The translations under genes were made by a program, and so were the position numbers. A stretch of DNA of 13,046 nucleotides from Pseudomonadota bacterium (GTDB lineage Bacteria > Pseudomonadota > Alphaproteobacteria > Rhizobiales > Rhizobiaceae): the NCBI GenBank assembly GCA_023451915.1, contig JAEXXS010000501.1, forward strand, positions 1 to 13,046, in the 5' to 3' direction. The notes under the pieces were generated by a model, which was not told the origin of the DNA, did not search any database, and worked only from the letters and a program-made list of their open reading frames with translations. Every line of letters begins with the position of its first letter. The stretch's first letter is position 1. Shown in pieces: positions 7,550-13,046 of this stretch.

Positions 7550-7728
7550 CGGGCGAATAGAAATATGGTTTAGAGTGTATCCGTTGTTCTACCCAATTAG
7601 TGGTAGAAAATGCCCCCTTGCCAAATCACTGCCCCTCACGGAAGCTTGGTCAACGAATAGGACGCGATTTCGTGCAGGATGAACCGGGCAATCATCCTGA
7701 TATCCAAACCACGCACCGGGCAACGCCG

Positions 7729-8487
7729 ATGGGGCTGAATAACGACGACAACACGCTGCTCAACCTTCTCAAGAAACCTCCCATCGATGCGACCTTCGAG
7801 GCTCATGACCTGAATGTTCTGCGATCGATGCCGGTTTCGACCAGACACTATTCCCCGCATACCATCATATCCAGACAGGGTGACTGGACGAATTCGGTAC
7901 TCATCATCAATAGCGGGTGGTGCTGCATCTATCGCGATCTGCCCAATGGCGACAGGCAGATTCTCGACTTTCCCATGAAGGGCGATCTTCTGGGCTTCCG
8001 CACGGGATTGGGCTTCAACTATTACACGCTGTTTTCCATCACCGATATTTCGGTGCTGGAAATCAATCTCGATACGCTGGTTGAAAACATGCTGAAATCG
8101 GCGCGGCTGGCCATGGCTTTCATGGAAATGACGGCGCGCCAGCGCACCATCCTGCTGGAACATCTGATCAGTCTGGGGCGGCGCGCCTCCGTCTCGCGCG
8201 TTGCGCATCTTCTTCTTGAACTCGGCTATCGCGCCCGGGCCAATGGCACCGGCGACGAAAACGGCTTTTATTGCCCCATCACCCAAAGCGAACTTGCCGA
8301 CGCGCTTGGCCTGACGCCGATCCACATCAATCGAATGCTGAGGGAACTGCGGGAAGATAATCTGCTGACATTTCGGAACAATGAGGTGAAGTTCCTGAAC
8401 CGGACGGCGCTCATGCAGATTTGCAGTTTTGATGAAAGCTATCTCGCGGCCAATATTTTTGCGAGCATTCACAAAACCAACCGTTGA
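7729..8487 (+). CDS. Crp/Fnr-family transcriptional regulator
   Basis: A 252-residue regulator with an N-terminal cyclic-nucleotide-binding-like beta-barrel (about 25-115: YSPHTIISRQGDW, then IINSGWCCIYRDLPNGDRQI, then DFPMKGDLLGFRTGLG). A long dimer helix follows at about 118-150, and a C-terminal winged helix-turn-helix at 183-215 (ITQSELADALGLTPIHINRM). The cAMP-contact motif of true CRP is absent, and there is no N-terminal Cys cluster of the FNR iron-sulphur type. It belongs to the large rhizobial Crp group whose ligands are mostly unknown. The start is uncertain: ATG at 7729 gives normal length but has no clear ribosome site, and GTG at 7672 or 7600 would add 19 or 43 residues that look unlike the domain. 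It is divergent from the LuxR-type gene and shares a control region with it, so a role in polysaccharide control is plausible but inferred. Confidence 0.85.
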   Translation: MGLNNDDNTLLNLLKKPPIDATFEAHDLNVLRSMPVSTRHYSPHTIISRQGDWTNSVLIINSGWCCIYRDLPNGDRQILDFPMKGDLLGFRTGLGFNYYTLFSITDISVLEINLDTLVENMLKSARLAMAFMEMTARQRTILLEHLISLGRRASVSRVAHLLLELGYRARANGTGDENGFYCPITQSELADALGLTPIHINRMLRELREDNLLTFRNNEVKFLNRTALMQICSFDESYLAANIFASIHKTNR

Positions 8488-8534
8488 GCTGCTTTATCCG
8501 CGCTTACCCTTGCGCTCGATTATACAACAATATC

Positions 8535-8569
8535 GGCCCTGTTTATCAATTCTTATCCAGATAAAGGCC
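8535..8569. promoter_or_regulatory. Interrupted inverted repeat between crp and TRIC genes
   Basis: The left arm is GGCC-CTG-TTTATC (8535-8547) and the right arm GATAAAGGCC (8560-8569). This gives a 6-bp plus 4-bp stem with a 3-base bulge and a 12-base loop. It is not followed by a T-run on the + strand, so it is a weak terminator at best. It may instead be an operator for the next gene, whose start is 37 bp away. Confidence 0.35.
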
Positions 8570-8605
8570 AAAACTGCGCCTGTGCAATCAGACGAGGATA
8601 AACGC

Positions 8606-9244
8606 ATGAGCGGCGCGGAAAGCGAAGAACTCATTCACGTGCTCTATATCACGGCTATCGTTGCTGAAGCGATGACTGCGGCGCTGGCTGCCGGACGCCG
8701 CGAGATGGACTGGATTGGCGTGTTCCTGCTCGGCTGTGTGACCGCGCTTGGCGGCGGATCAGTACGCGACGTGCTGCTCAGTCACCACCCGCTGTCATGG
8801 GTGCAGCATCCAAGCTATCTGGTGATCACCGGCTTTGCGGCTTTGGCCACCATTCTTGTCGCGCGCTATATGCATCGCCTGCGGCAGATGTTTCTTTTTC
8901 TTGATGCCATCGGGCTGGTGGTGTTCACGGTGATTGGCTGCGGCGTCGCACTTGGCATGAATATGCCGATCATCATCGTCATTACAGCAGGCATGATCAC
9001 CGGCTGCGTCGGCGGCGTGTTGCGCGATGTGCTGTGCAATGATGTGCCGCTGCTTTTCCGCTCGGAACTCTACGCCACCGTGTCGGTCGTTACCGGCGGT
9101 ATCTATCTTGTCGGTCTTTATCTGAATGTTCCGCAAGGGCCCGCCGCCTTCGTGGCGATGGCGGCAGGGCTGGTTCTGCGACTTCTGGCGCTGCGCTTCA
9201 ACTGGAGCATGCCCAAATTCGTCTATACGAAAGACCTGCACTAA
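8606..9244 (+). CDS. TRIC-type cation channel family protein (UPF0126)
   Basis: A 212-residue integral membrane protein with about seven hydrophobic segments and the internal duplication of the UPF0126/TRIC family. Each half carries a glycine-rich turn followed by Arg-Asp: TALGGGSVRDVLL at 46-58 and TGCVGGVLRDVLC at 132-144. Eukaryotic TRIC proteins are trimeric potassium channels of internal membranes. Bacterial members form cation-conducting trimers in the cytoplasmic membrane, but their physiological role is poorly known. The start is ATG at 8606, 7 bases after GAGGA. The open frame extends upstream into the crp 3' end, but that part is not hydrophobic and has no ribosome site. It runs in the same direction as crp after a 118-bp gap with an inverted repeat, so co-transcription is uncertain. 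No functional link to the polysaccharide genes is visible. Confidence 0.88.
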   Translation: MSGAESEELIHVLYITAIVAEAMTAALAAGRREMDWIGVFLLGCVTALGGGSVRDVLLSHHPLSWVQHPSYLVITGFAALATILVARYMHRLRQMFLFLDAIGLVVFTVIGCGVALGMNMPIIIVITAGMITGCVGGVLRDVLCNDVPLLFRSELYATVSVVTGGIYLVGLYLNVPQGPAAFVAMAAGLVLRLLALRFNWSMPKFVYTKDLH

Positions 9245-9251
9245 CCTTGTT

Positions 9252-9399
9252 AGAGCATTTCCAGCAAAAGTGCGTAGCGCCTACGCGGGGAAATCAGTCC
9301 ACTGGACTGATTTCTGGTCCCGCTTCGATGCGTCGGATAATGCGTAAAAACAAATAGATAGAGCGGTTCCGCGATTCTGTCTTAACCGGAACCGCTCTA
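9252..9399. repeat. Mosaic intergenic palindromic repeat of rhizobial/Brucella type
   Basis: The stretch opens TAGAGCATTTCCAGCAAAAG (about 9251-9270) and later has TGCGTAAAAACAAATAGA and TAGAGCGGTTCC, phrases that recur in intergenic repeats of this order (from memory). It holds three nested or successive palindromes. GCGTAG/CTACGC (9272-9286) has a 3-base loop. GAAATCAGTCCA/TGGACTGATTTC (9290-9314) has 12-bp arms around one base. TAGAGCGGTTCCG/CGGAACCGCTCTA (9359-9399) has a perfect 13-bp stem with a 15-base loop. The middle palindrome appears inserted into the older element. It separates the TRIC gene from the convergent acetyltransferase operon. Confidence 0.75.
9346..9399 (-). terminator. 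Likely intrinsic terminator of the leftward acetyltransferase/small-protein operon
   Basis: On the reverse strand the 13-bp perfect stem (9387-9399 with 9359-9371) begins 7 bp after the stop of the small membrane protein. It is followed by a U-rich tract, TCTATTTGTTTTT (9358-9346). On the forward strand no T-run follows the stem, so termination should favour the leftward transcript. Confidence 0.65.
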
Positions 9400-9406
9400 G
9401 CGCCGG

Positions 9407-9613
9407 TCATCGTTCCTTTTTCTGACTGCGTGCGCGCAGCCAGAAAATGACGAAGAAGCCCAGCACGAAGACAACGGCGAAGATTGCAGCGGCCACATGC
9501 GAGCGTGCGCCCAGCGCCAGCATGATGCTCGGCACGAAATAAGCGAGCACGCCGAAGCCGATCAGGATGACGGCGGCGGCAATGGCCGGATGGCTTTTCT
9601 GCGGCTCAGCCAA
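9407..9613 (-). CDS. Small two-helix membrane protein, function unknown
   Basis: A 68-residue protein with two hydrophobic segments, residues about 11-33 and 38-59, joined by a short loop (GARSH). It ends in a strongly basic tail (LRARSQKKER), which predicts the C-terminus inside the cytoplasm. The preferred start is TTG at 9613, 10 bases after GAGGAG (9624-9629) and overlapping the acetyltransferase stop by 8 bp, so the two are probably coupled in translation. An earlier in-frame TTG at 9631 would give 74 residues but has no clear ribosome site. No family is recognised with confidence. A shadow frame is unlikely because the hydrophobic pattern and basic tail are coherent and a terminator follows directly. 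Confidence 0.7.
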   Translation of the reverse strand: MAEPQKSHPAIAAAVILIGFGVLAYFVPSIMLALGARSHVAAAIFAVVFVLGFFVIFWLRARSQKKER

Positions 9614-10283
9614 GATTGCGGAACTCCTCAAACCTTTTTATCTGCTGGCCGTCCCTATCAAAGTTTTCCGGCGCAAGCCACGCCTGATAGGCTTTCTTCA
9701 ACGCTGGCCATTCGCTGTCGAGGATCGAATACCAGGCCGTATCGCGGTTCTTGCCCTTGGCCACCATATGCTGGCGGAAAATTCCCTCGAAGGTGAAGCC
9801 GAAACGCTCCGCCGCGCGCTTGGATGGCGCATTGTCGTTGTTGCACTTCCACTCATAGCGACGATAGCCAAGTTCGTCGAAGATATATTGCATGAACAGA
9901 AACTGTGCTTCTGTGGCCGCAGGCTTGCGCGAAATCAGCGGCCCCCAATAGATATTGCCGATCTCGATCACACCGTGCACAGGATCGATGCGCATCAGGG
10001 TCTGGCGACCGGCCACCTTGCCGCTGGCCTTGTCGATAACGGCGTAAAACAGCGGATCTTCGCTTTTCGAAACCTTTTCCAGCCAAGGCTCAAACTCCGC
10101 GCGGGTTACGGGCGGAAATTCGAACAGCCATGTGAAACGCTGGTCGGCGTCGGTCACCGACGAGGCCGCAAAAAGCTCATCGCCATGCTTTTGCGGATCG
10201 AGCGGCTCAAGGCGCACATAGCGCCCTTCCAGCACTTTGCGTTCAGGTTTCGGGCGTGGCGTCCAGTTCTGCAAATCAGTCAT
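9606..10283 (-). CDS. RimJ/RimL-type GNAT acetyltransferase
   Basis: A 225-residue acetyl-CoA-dependent N-acetyltransferase of the Acetyltransf_3 group. N-terminal GRYVRLEPLDPQKHGDEL (about 20-37) is the usual opening of RimJ/RimL-like enzymes. GVIEIGNIYWGP (about 104-115) is the beta-4 strand, and the SRKPAATEAQFLFMQYIFDE region (about 118-137) takes the place of the CoA-binding loop and helix. RRYEWKCNNDNAPSKRAAERFGFTFEG is the region with the conserved Asn and Ser and the GF-FEG ending; only its ends are quoted as signature (RRYEWK, FGFTFEG). The start is ATG at 10283, 6 bases after GGGAG. The substrate (ribosomal protein N-terminus or a small amine) cannot be told from sequence. It lies 69 bp downstream of modC on the same strand and could be read through from it. 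Confidence 0.88.
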   Translation of the reverse strand: MTDLQNWTPRPKPERKVLEGRYVRLEPLDPQKHGDELFAASSVTDADQRFTWLFEFPPVTRAEFEPWLEKVSKSEDPLFYAVIDKASGKVAGRQTLMRIDPVHGVIEIGNIYWGPLISRKPAATEAQFLFMQYIFDELGYRRYEWKCNNDNAPSKRAAERFGFTFEGIFRQHMVAKGKNRDTAWYSILDSEWPALKKAYQAWLAPENFDRDGQQIKRFEEFRNLG

Positions 10284-10352
10284 ATTGTTCTCCCAGTTGG
10301 CAGGACAGGAGCATAAAAGCCGGGCCGCGCAAACCAGATTATTGTAGTGGTA

Positions 10353-11429
10353 TCATTTTTCCCGAATGGCGGCCCGATCGACCGAGACGGCCTTGACCAG
10401 CGCGACCACGCGGTCGCCTGTCCGCAAGCCAAGATCATCTACGGAACGGCGCGTCAAACGCGCCTCCAAGTGCCGCCCCTGAAAGTCGAGAGAGACCTGC
10501 GCATTCGGCCCCTCGCCCGCCTCAATGCCCGTGATAGTAACCGGCAACACATTGCGAATGCTGATCGCATCCGGCGTCGCGCGGGCAAGAGAAACGTCAC
10601 GCGCCCGCACCCGCAGGCGCACATGCATGCCCTGTTTCAGACCCATATCTGTCAACTGAAACGATGCGCCGCCGAGGTTAATCTCGGCCAGCTTGAAATT
10701 TTCATCATAAGACGCGACCGTGCCTTCCAGAAGCACGCCGCTGCCATCGCCTTCATCGATCAGCGGAAATATCGAAGCCGCCTCGCCGCTTGCCGTCACC
10801 TTGCCACCGGAGAGCAGCACGATCTCATCCGCAAGCCGCGCCACTTCATCGATCTCGTGGCTGACATAGACAATCGGCACATGGCTTTCGTCACGCAACC
10901 GCTCGATAAAGGGCAATATCTCCTGTCGGCGCGCATGATCCAGCGATGAAAGCGGCTCATCGAGCAGCAGCAGCGCCGGATCGGACAAAAGCGCCCGGCC
11001 AATAGCGACGCGCTGGCGCTCGCCGCCCGAAAGCGTCGATGGGCGACGGTCGAGAATCGGTTCGATGCCAAGAAGCGCCACCACCTCATCAACGTTGCGC
11101 GTGGCCTGTCGGCGGCCTGCCCAGCGCGCATAGGTCAGGTTGCGCTTGACGCTCATATGCGCAAACAAGCGCGCCTCCTGAAACACATAACCGATGCGCC
11201 GTTTCTCTGGCGGCAGGTTGATGCCCTTTTCCGCGTCGAACAGCACCAAATCGCCGACCGCGATACGCCCGCTTTCGGGGCGCAGCGTTCCGGCAATCAT
11301 CTTCAAAAGCGTGGTCTTGCCCGCTCCCGAATGGCCGAACAAAGCGGTTACACCGCCGCCCGCGGCAAAATCGGCTTCGACGGCGAACTTGCCATTGCGG
11401 CCCTTGATGGAAACAACAAGCCCGCTCAT
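10353..11429 (-). CDS. modC: Molybdate ABC transporter ATP-binding protein
   Basis: ATPase subunit that drives molybdate import. The 358-residue protein has Walker A GHSGAGKTT (32-40), Q-loop Gln84 (YVFQEARLF), signature LSGGERQ (133-139), Walker B LLLLDEP (153-159), D-loop SSLD and H-loop His191. A C-terminal mop/TOBE domain (about 290-352) binds molybdate or tungstate and can regulate transport. The mop domain and the neighbouring modAB separate it from sugar or sulphate ATPases. The start is ATG at 11429 after GGAGGGG. The stop TGA of modB overlaps this ATG (ATGA), a classic coupled junction. An in-frame upstream start at 11462 would lie inside modB and is not needed. All catalytic motifs are intact. 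Confidence 0.96.
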   Translation of the reverse strand: MSGLVVSIKGRNGKFAVEADFAAGGGVTALFGHSGAGKTTLLKMIAGTLRPESGRIAVGDLVLFDAEKGINLPPEKRRIGYVFQEARLFAHMSVKRNLTYARWAGRRQATRNVDEVVALLGIEPILDRRPSTLSGGERQRVAIGRALLSDPALLLLDEPLSSLDHARRQEILPFIERLRDESHVPIVYVSHEIDEVARLADEIVLLSGGKVTASGEAASIFPLIDEGDGSGVLLEGTVASYDENFKLAEINLGGASFQLTDMGLKQGMHVRLRVRARDVSLARATPDAISIRNVLPVTITGIEAGEGPNAQVSLDFQGRHLEARLTRRSVDDLGLRTGDRVVALVKAVSVDRAAIREK

Positions 11430-12112
11430 TTGACCCCTCCGGTAAGCCTGCGCTGCAACCATTCGGACAGCACGACGGCGATGATGGAAATCGCAGCCGA
11501 TATGGCAATCAGTCGGAAGGCTTCGGCATCGCCCGATGGCGTTTGCATCAAGGCGTAAATCGCAAGCGAGAGGGTTTGCGTCTCGCCGGGAATGTTTGAA
11601 ACAAAGGTTATGGTCGCGCCAAATTCACCAAGCGCCTTGGCAAAGCCAAGCACAGCACCGGCCAGAACGCCCGGCAAAAGCGGTGGCAAGATCACGGTGA
11701 AGAAGGCCATAAGCCTGCTGGCGCCCAATGTCCGCGCCGCTTCTTCAAGACCGCGATCCAGCCCTTCTATCGACAGCCGGATTGGACGGACGAGCAGCGG
11801 AAACGCCATCACACCAGCGGCAAGGGCGGCACCGGTCCACCGGAAGGAAAAGGACAGGCCGAACCATTCCTGCAAGGGAGCGCCAAACGCCCCTCTCGCA
11901 CCAAACAGCAGCAGCAGCAGATAGCCTGTGACCACCGGCGGCAGAACCAGCGGCATGGTCACAAGCGCCTGCGCCAGAGACTTGCCCGGAAAATCAAACC
12001 GGGCAAGAATCCATGCGACAAGGAACGCGACTGGCAGAGCGACGATGATGGCAATTCCGGCAACCCGGAGTGACAGCAGCACAATCGGCCAGACGCCAGC
12101 TTCCATTATCAC
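11426..12112 (-). CDS. modB: Molybdate ABC transporter permease
   Basis: Membrane subunit that forms the molybdate channel with ModC bound at the cytoplasmic side. The 228-residue protein has about five to six hydrophobic segments and the permease EAA loop at 124-152 (EAARTLGASRLMAFF, then LPGVLAGAVLGF), the contact site for ModC. MPLVLPPVVTGYLLL (about 53-67) and KALGEFGATITFVSNIPGET (about 159-178) are typical of ModB. The start is GTG at 12112, 7 bases after GGAGG (12120-12124). It overlaps the modA stop as GTGA. ATG at 12106 is possible but its spacing to the ribosome site is 13. Downstream it overlaps modC by 4 bases. Intact. Confidence 0.95.
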   Translation of the reverse strand: MIMEAGVWPIVLLSLRVAGIAIIVALPVAFLVAWILARFDFPGKSLAQALVTMPLVLPPVVTGYLLLLLFGARGAFGAPLQEWFGLSFSFRWTGAALAAGVMAFPLLVRPIRLSIEGLDRGLEEAARTLGASRLMAFFTVILPPLLPGVLAGAVLGFAKALGEFGATITFVSNIPGETQTLSLAIYALMQTPSGDAEAFRLIAISAAISIIAVVLSEWLQRRLTGGVK

Positions 12113-12864
12113 TTGCCAGCCTCCGCAGCGCCGACAAAGCCCTTGTCCTTGATGATCGCCTGACCCGCATCACTTTCAAGGAAGGCAAGGAAGGCCTTGG
12201 CGGCATCATTTTCATTCTTTTCAATCAGCGCTGCCGGATAGAGGATCGGCGCGTGGCTGGTTGCTGGAAACCGATAGGCTTCCACCAGATCCGGCGCGGC
12301 TGCGCGGTCGGAAGCATAGACGATGGCCGCCTTCACTTCGCCACGACTGACATATTGCAGAGCAACGCGCACATTCTCGGCGAAGACGGCATTCTTTTCG
12401 ACGTCTTTCCAGATATCGAGCTTTTCCAGCGCGGCCTTGCCATATTTACCGGCCGGTACGTTGGATGGATCACCCATGGAGAAACGCCCGGCGCTCAACA
12501 GTTCCTTGGCATCGGCCTTCGGCGTATCCTTTTGCGCGGCGATAACCAGCGCATTGCCTGCGATCACCTTGCGCGATGCCTTGTCGATGGCGCCGGCCTT
12601 CTCGACATAGTCCATCCAGTCGAGATCAGCGGAAATGAAAATCTGGGCCGGTGCGCCCTGCTCGATCTGTTTGGCCAGTACCGACGAAGACGCAAAGGAA
12701 GCGACCACTTCCGTGCCATCCTTGGCCTTGATCTGCCTGGCGGCTTTCTCAATCACATCCTTCATGCTCGCGGCGGCAAACACCGTCACCTTTTCGGCGG
12801 CATGCGCCACCGAAGCAGCGCCAGCGGCAACTGTGATGAGAAATGCGGCGATAATTTTCTTCAT
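12109..12864 (-). CDS. modA: Periplasmic molybdate-binding protein
   Basis: Captures molybdate (and tungstate) in the periplasm and hands it to ModB. The 251-residue precursor starts with a clean signal peptide, MKKIIAAFLITVAAGAASVA then HA, cleaved before AEKVTVFAAASMKD. The ligand pocket is recognisable: Ser33 in AAASMKD, Ser59-61 in FASSSVLAKQ, MGDPSNVPAGKYG at 130-142, and IVYASD with Tyr183. Length and motifs match the ModA family. The start is ATG at 12864, 5 bases after GGAGGG. The open frame continues upstream to 12963, but that part would precede the signal peptide and is rejected. First gene of modABC; its leader can form two hairpins. No modE is seen in the window. Confidence 0.96.
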   Translation of the reverse strand: MKKIIAAFLITVAAGAASVAHAAEKVTVFAAASMKDVIEKAARQIKAKDGTEVVASFASSSVLAKQIEQGAPAQIFISADLDWMDYVEKAGAIDKASRKVIAGNALVIAAQKDTPKADAKELLSAGRFSMGDPSNVPAGKYGKAALEKLDIWKDVEKNAVFAENVRVALQYVSRGEVKAAIVYASDRAAAPDLVEAYRFPATSHAPILYPAALIEKNENDAAKAFLAFLESDAGQAIIKDKGFVGAAEAGK

Positions 12865-12883
12865 GACTACCCTCCATATTGCC

Positions 12884-12948
12884 CGTTTGAACGGACAAAC
12901 GCCATCATCCGCCGGATCAAACCGGCGTGCTTTTCCTTGCGATGATGG
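12884..12948 (-). promoter_or_regulatory. Structured leader of the modABC transcript (two tandem hairpins)
   Basis: Read in the mRNA direction, CCATCATC (12948-12941) can pair with GATGATGG (12909-12902). Enclosed are a 13-base A-rich bulge and a perfect hairpin CGCCGG-TTTGAT-CCGGCG (12927-12910) that abuts the outer stem. A second hairpin follows at once: CGTTTG-TCCGTT-CAAACG (12901-12884), ending 8 bases before the modA ribosome site. Pairing is exact in all three stems. Whether this region is transcribed is not known. Confidence 0.45.
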
Positions 12949-13046
12949 GTGTGATGGAGGCAAACGCGACCCGGATGCCGTCAGACCCTTGGCTCACACG
13001 GGCGTCCATGCAAAAGCCGCCCAAAATTCCGTAGCGAATTCAGATC
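12949..13046. other. Right-edge non-coding stretch
   Basis: These 98 bases up to the window edge show no gene with a start. It should contain or adjoin the modABC promoter. No ModE-type TATATA half sites and no convincing -35/-10 pair are visible. Confidence 0.3.

Larger units (their letters stand above)
7371..7728. promoter_or_regulatory. AT-rich divergent control region between LuxR-type and Crp-type genes
   Basis: This 358-bp stretch is much more AT-rich than the rest of the window, notably 7436-7515. It should hold the promoters of both divergent regulators. It contains two related palindromes, listed separately. The right part, 7600-7728, is open in the crp frame and could be an N-terminal extension of that gene if a GTG at 7600 or 7672 is used, but no good ribosome site supports either. 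No clear -10/-35 pair or FNR-type TTGAT-N4-ATCAA site was found. Confidence 0.6.

Noticed and set aside
7600..7728. N-terminal extension of the Crp-type protein from GTG at 7600 or 7672
   Set aside because: Neither codon has a good ribosome site, and the added residues do not resemble the family. The ATG at 7729 is preferred, though not proven.
7636..8472. 278-codon open frame on the reverse strand
   Set aside because: It is the antisense of the Crp-family gene, which has clear domains. The reverse product has no recognisable motif.
12070..12945. 291-codon open frame on the + strand
   Set aside because: It is antisense to modA, whose signal peptide and binding motifs are clear.
12884..12948. 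Known molybdenum-cofactor riboswitch
   Set aside because: The leader is much shorter and simpler than that RNA as I remember it, and I could not recognise its conserved core. It is kept only as an unnamed structured leader.
12956..13046. Possible C-terminal tail of a leftward gene ending near the right edge
   Set aside because: A reverse frame is open from the edge for about 20 codons, but this is too short to tell from chance.

Overview
The window looks like chromosomal DNA of an alphaproteobacterium of the order Hyphomicrobiales, most likely the Brucella/Ochrobactrum group. This rests on moderately high GC, an ExoF/ExoP-like export pair, rhizobial-type Crp and LuxR regulators, and intergenic palindromic repeats that resemble (from memory, not aligned) repeats common in Brucella and its relatives. 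No tRNA, rRNA, CRISPR array, insertion sequence or phage gene is visible.

Region 1 (1-7370) is one end of a surface-polysaccharide locus. A GT4-type glycosyltransferase runs leftward off the window edge. Divergent from it, gmd and fcl overlap by 20 bp and encode the two steps from GDP-D-mannose to GDP-L-fucose. Facing them across a 109-bp palindromic repeat is a leftward operon. It encodes a LuxR/NarL-type regulator, a co-polymerase/BY-kinase-like inner-membrane protein and an ExoF-like periplasmic export protein. Together these supply a nucleotide sugar, a transferase, length control/export and a dedicated regulator. The flippase, polymerase and other transferases must lie outside. The regulator has lost the receiver phosphoacceptor Asp, and the co-polymerase has a degenerate kinase domain with no tyrosine tail, so the usual phosphorylation switches look disabled.

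Region 2 (7371-9244) runs rightward. An AT-rich divergent control region carries two copies of a 14-bp palindrome in opposite orientation. It is followed by a Crp/Fnr-family regulator and a TRIC/UPF0126-type membrane protein.

Region 3 (9245-13046) is all leftward apart from the intergenic repeat. modA, modB and modC (molybdate ABC transporter) overlap at each junction. A RimJ/RimL-type acetyltransferase and a translationally coupled small membrane protein follow, ending at a strong hairpin plus U-rich tract inside a mosaic repeat. The modA leader can fold into two tandem hairpins before its ribosome binding site.

Most genes belong to known families. The parts least explained are the regulatory ones: the phosphorylation-independent-looking control pair, the shared palindromes between the two regulator genes, and the structured modA leader.
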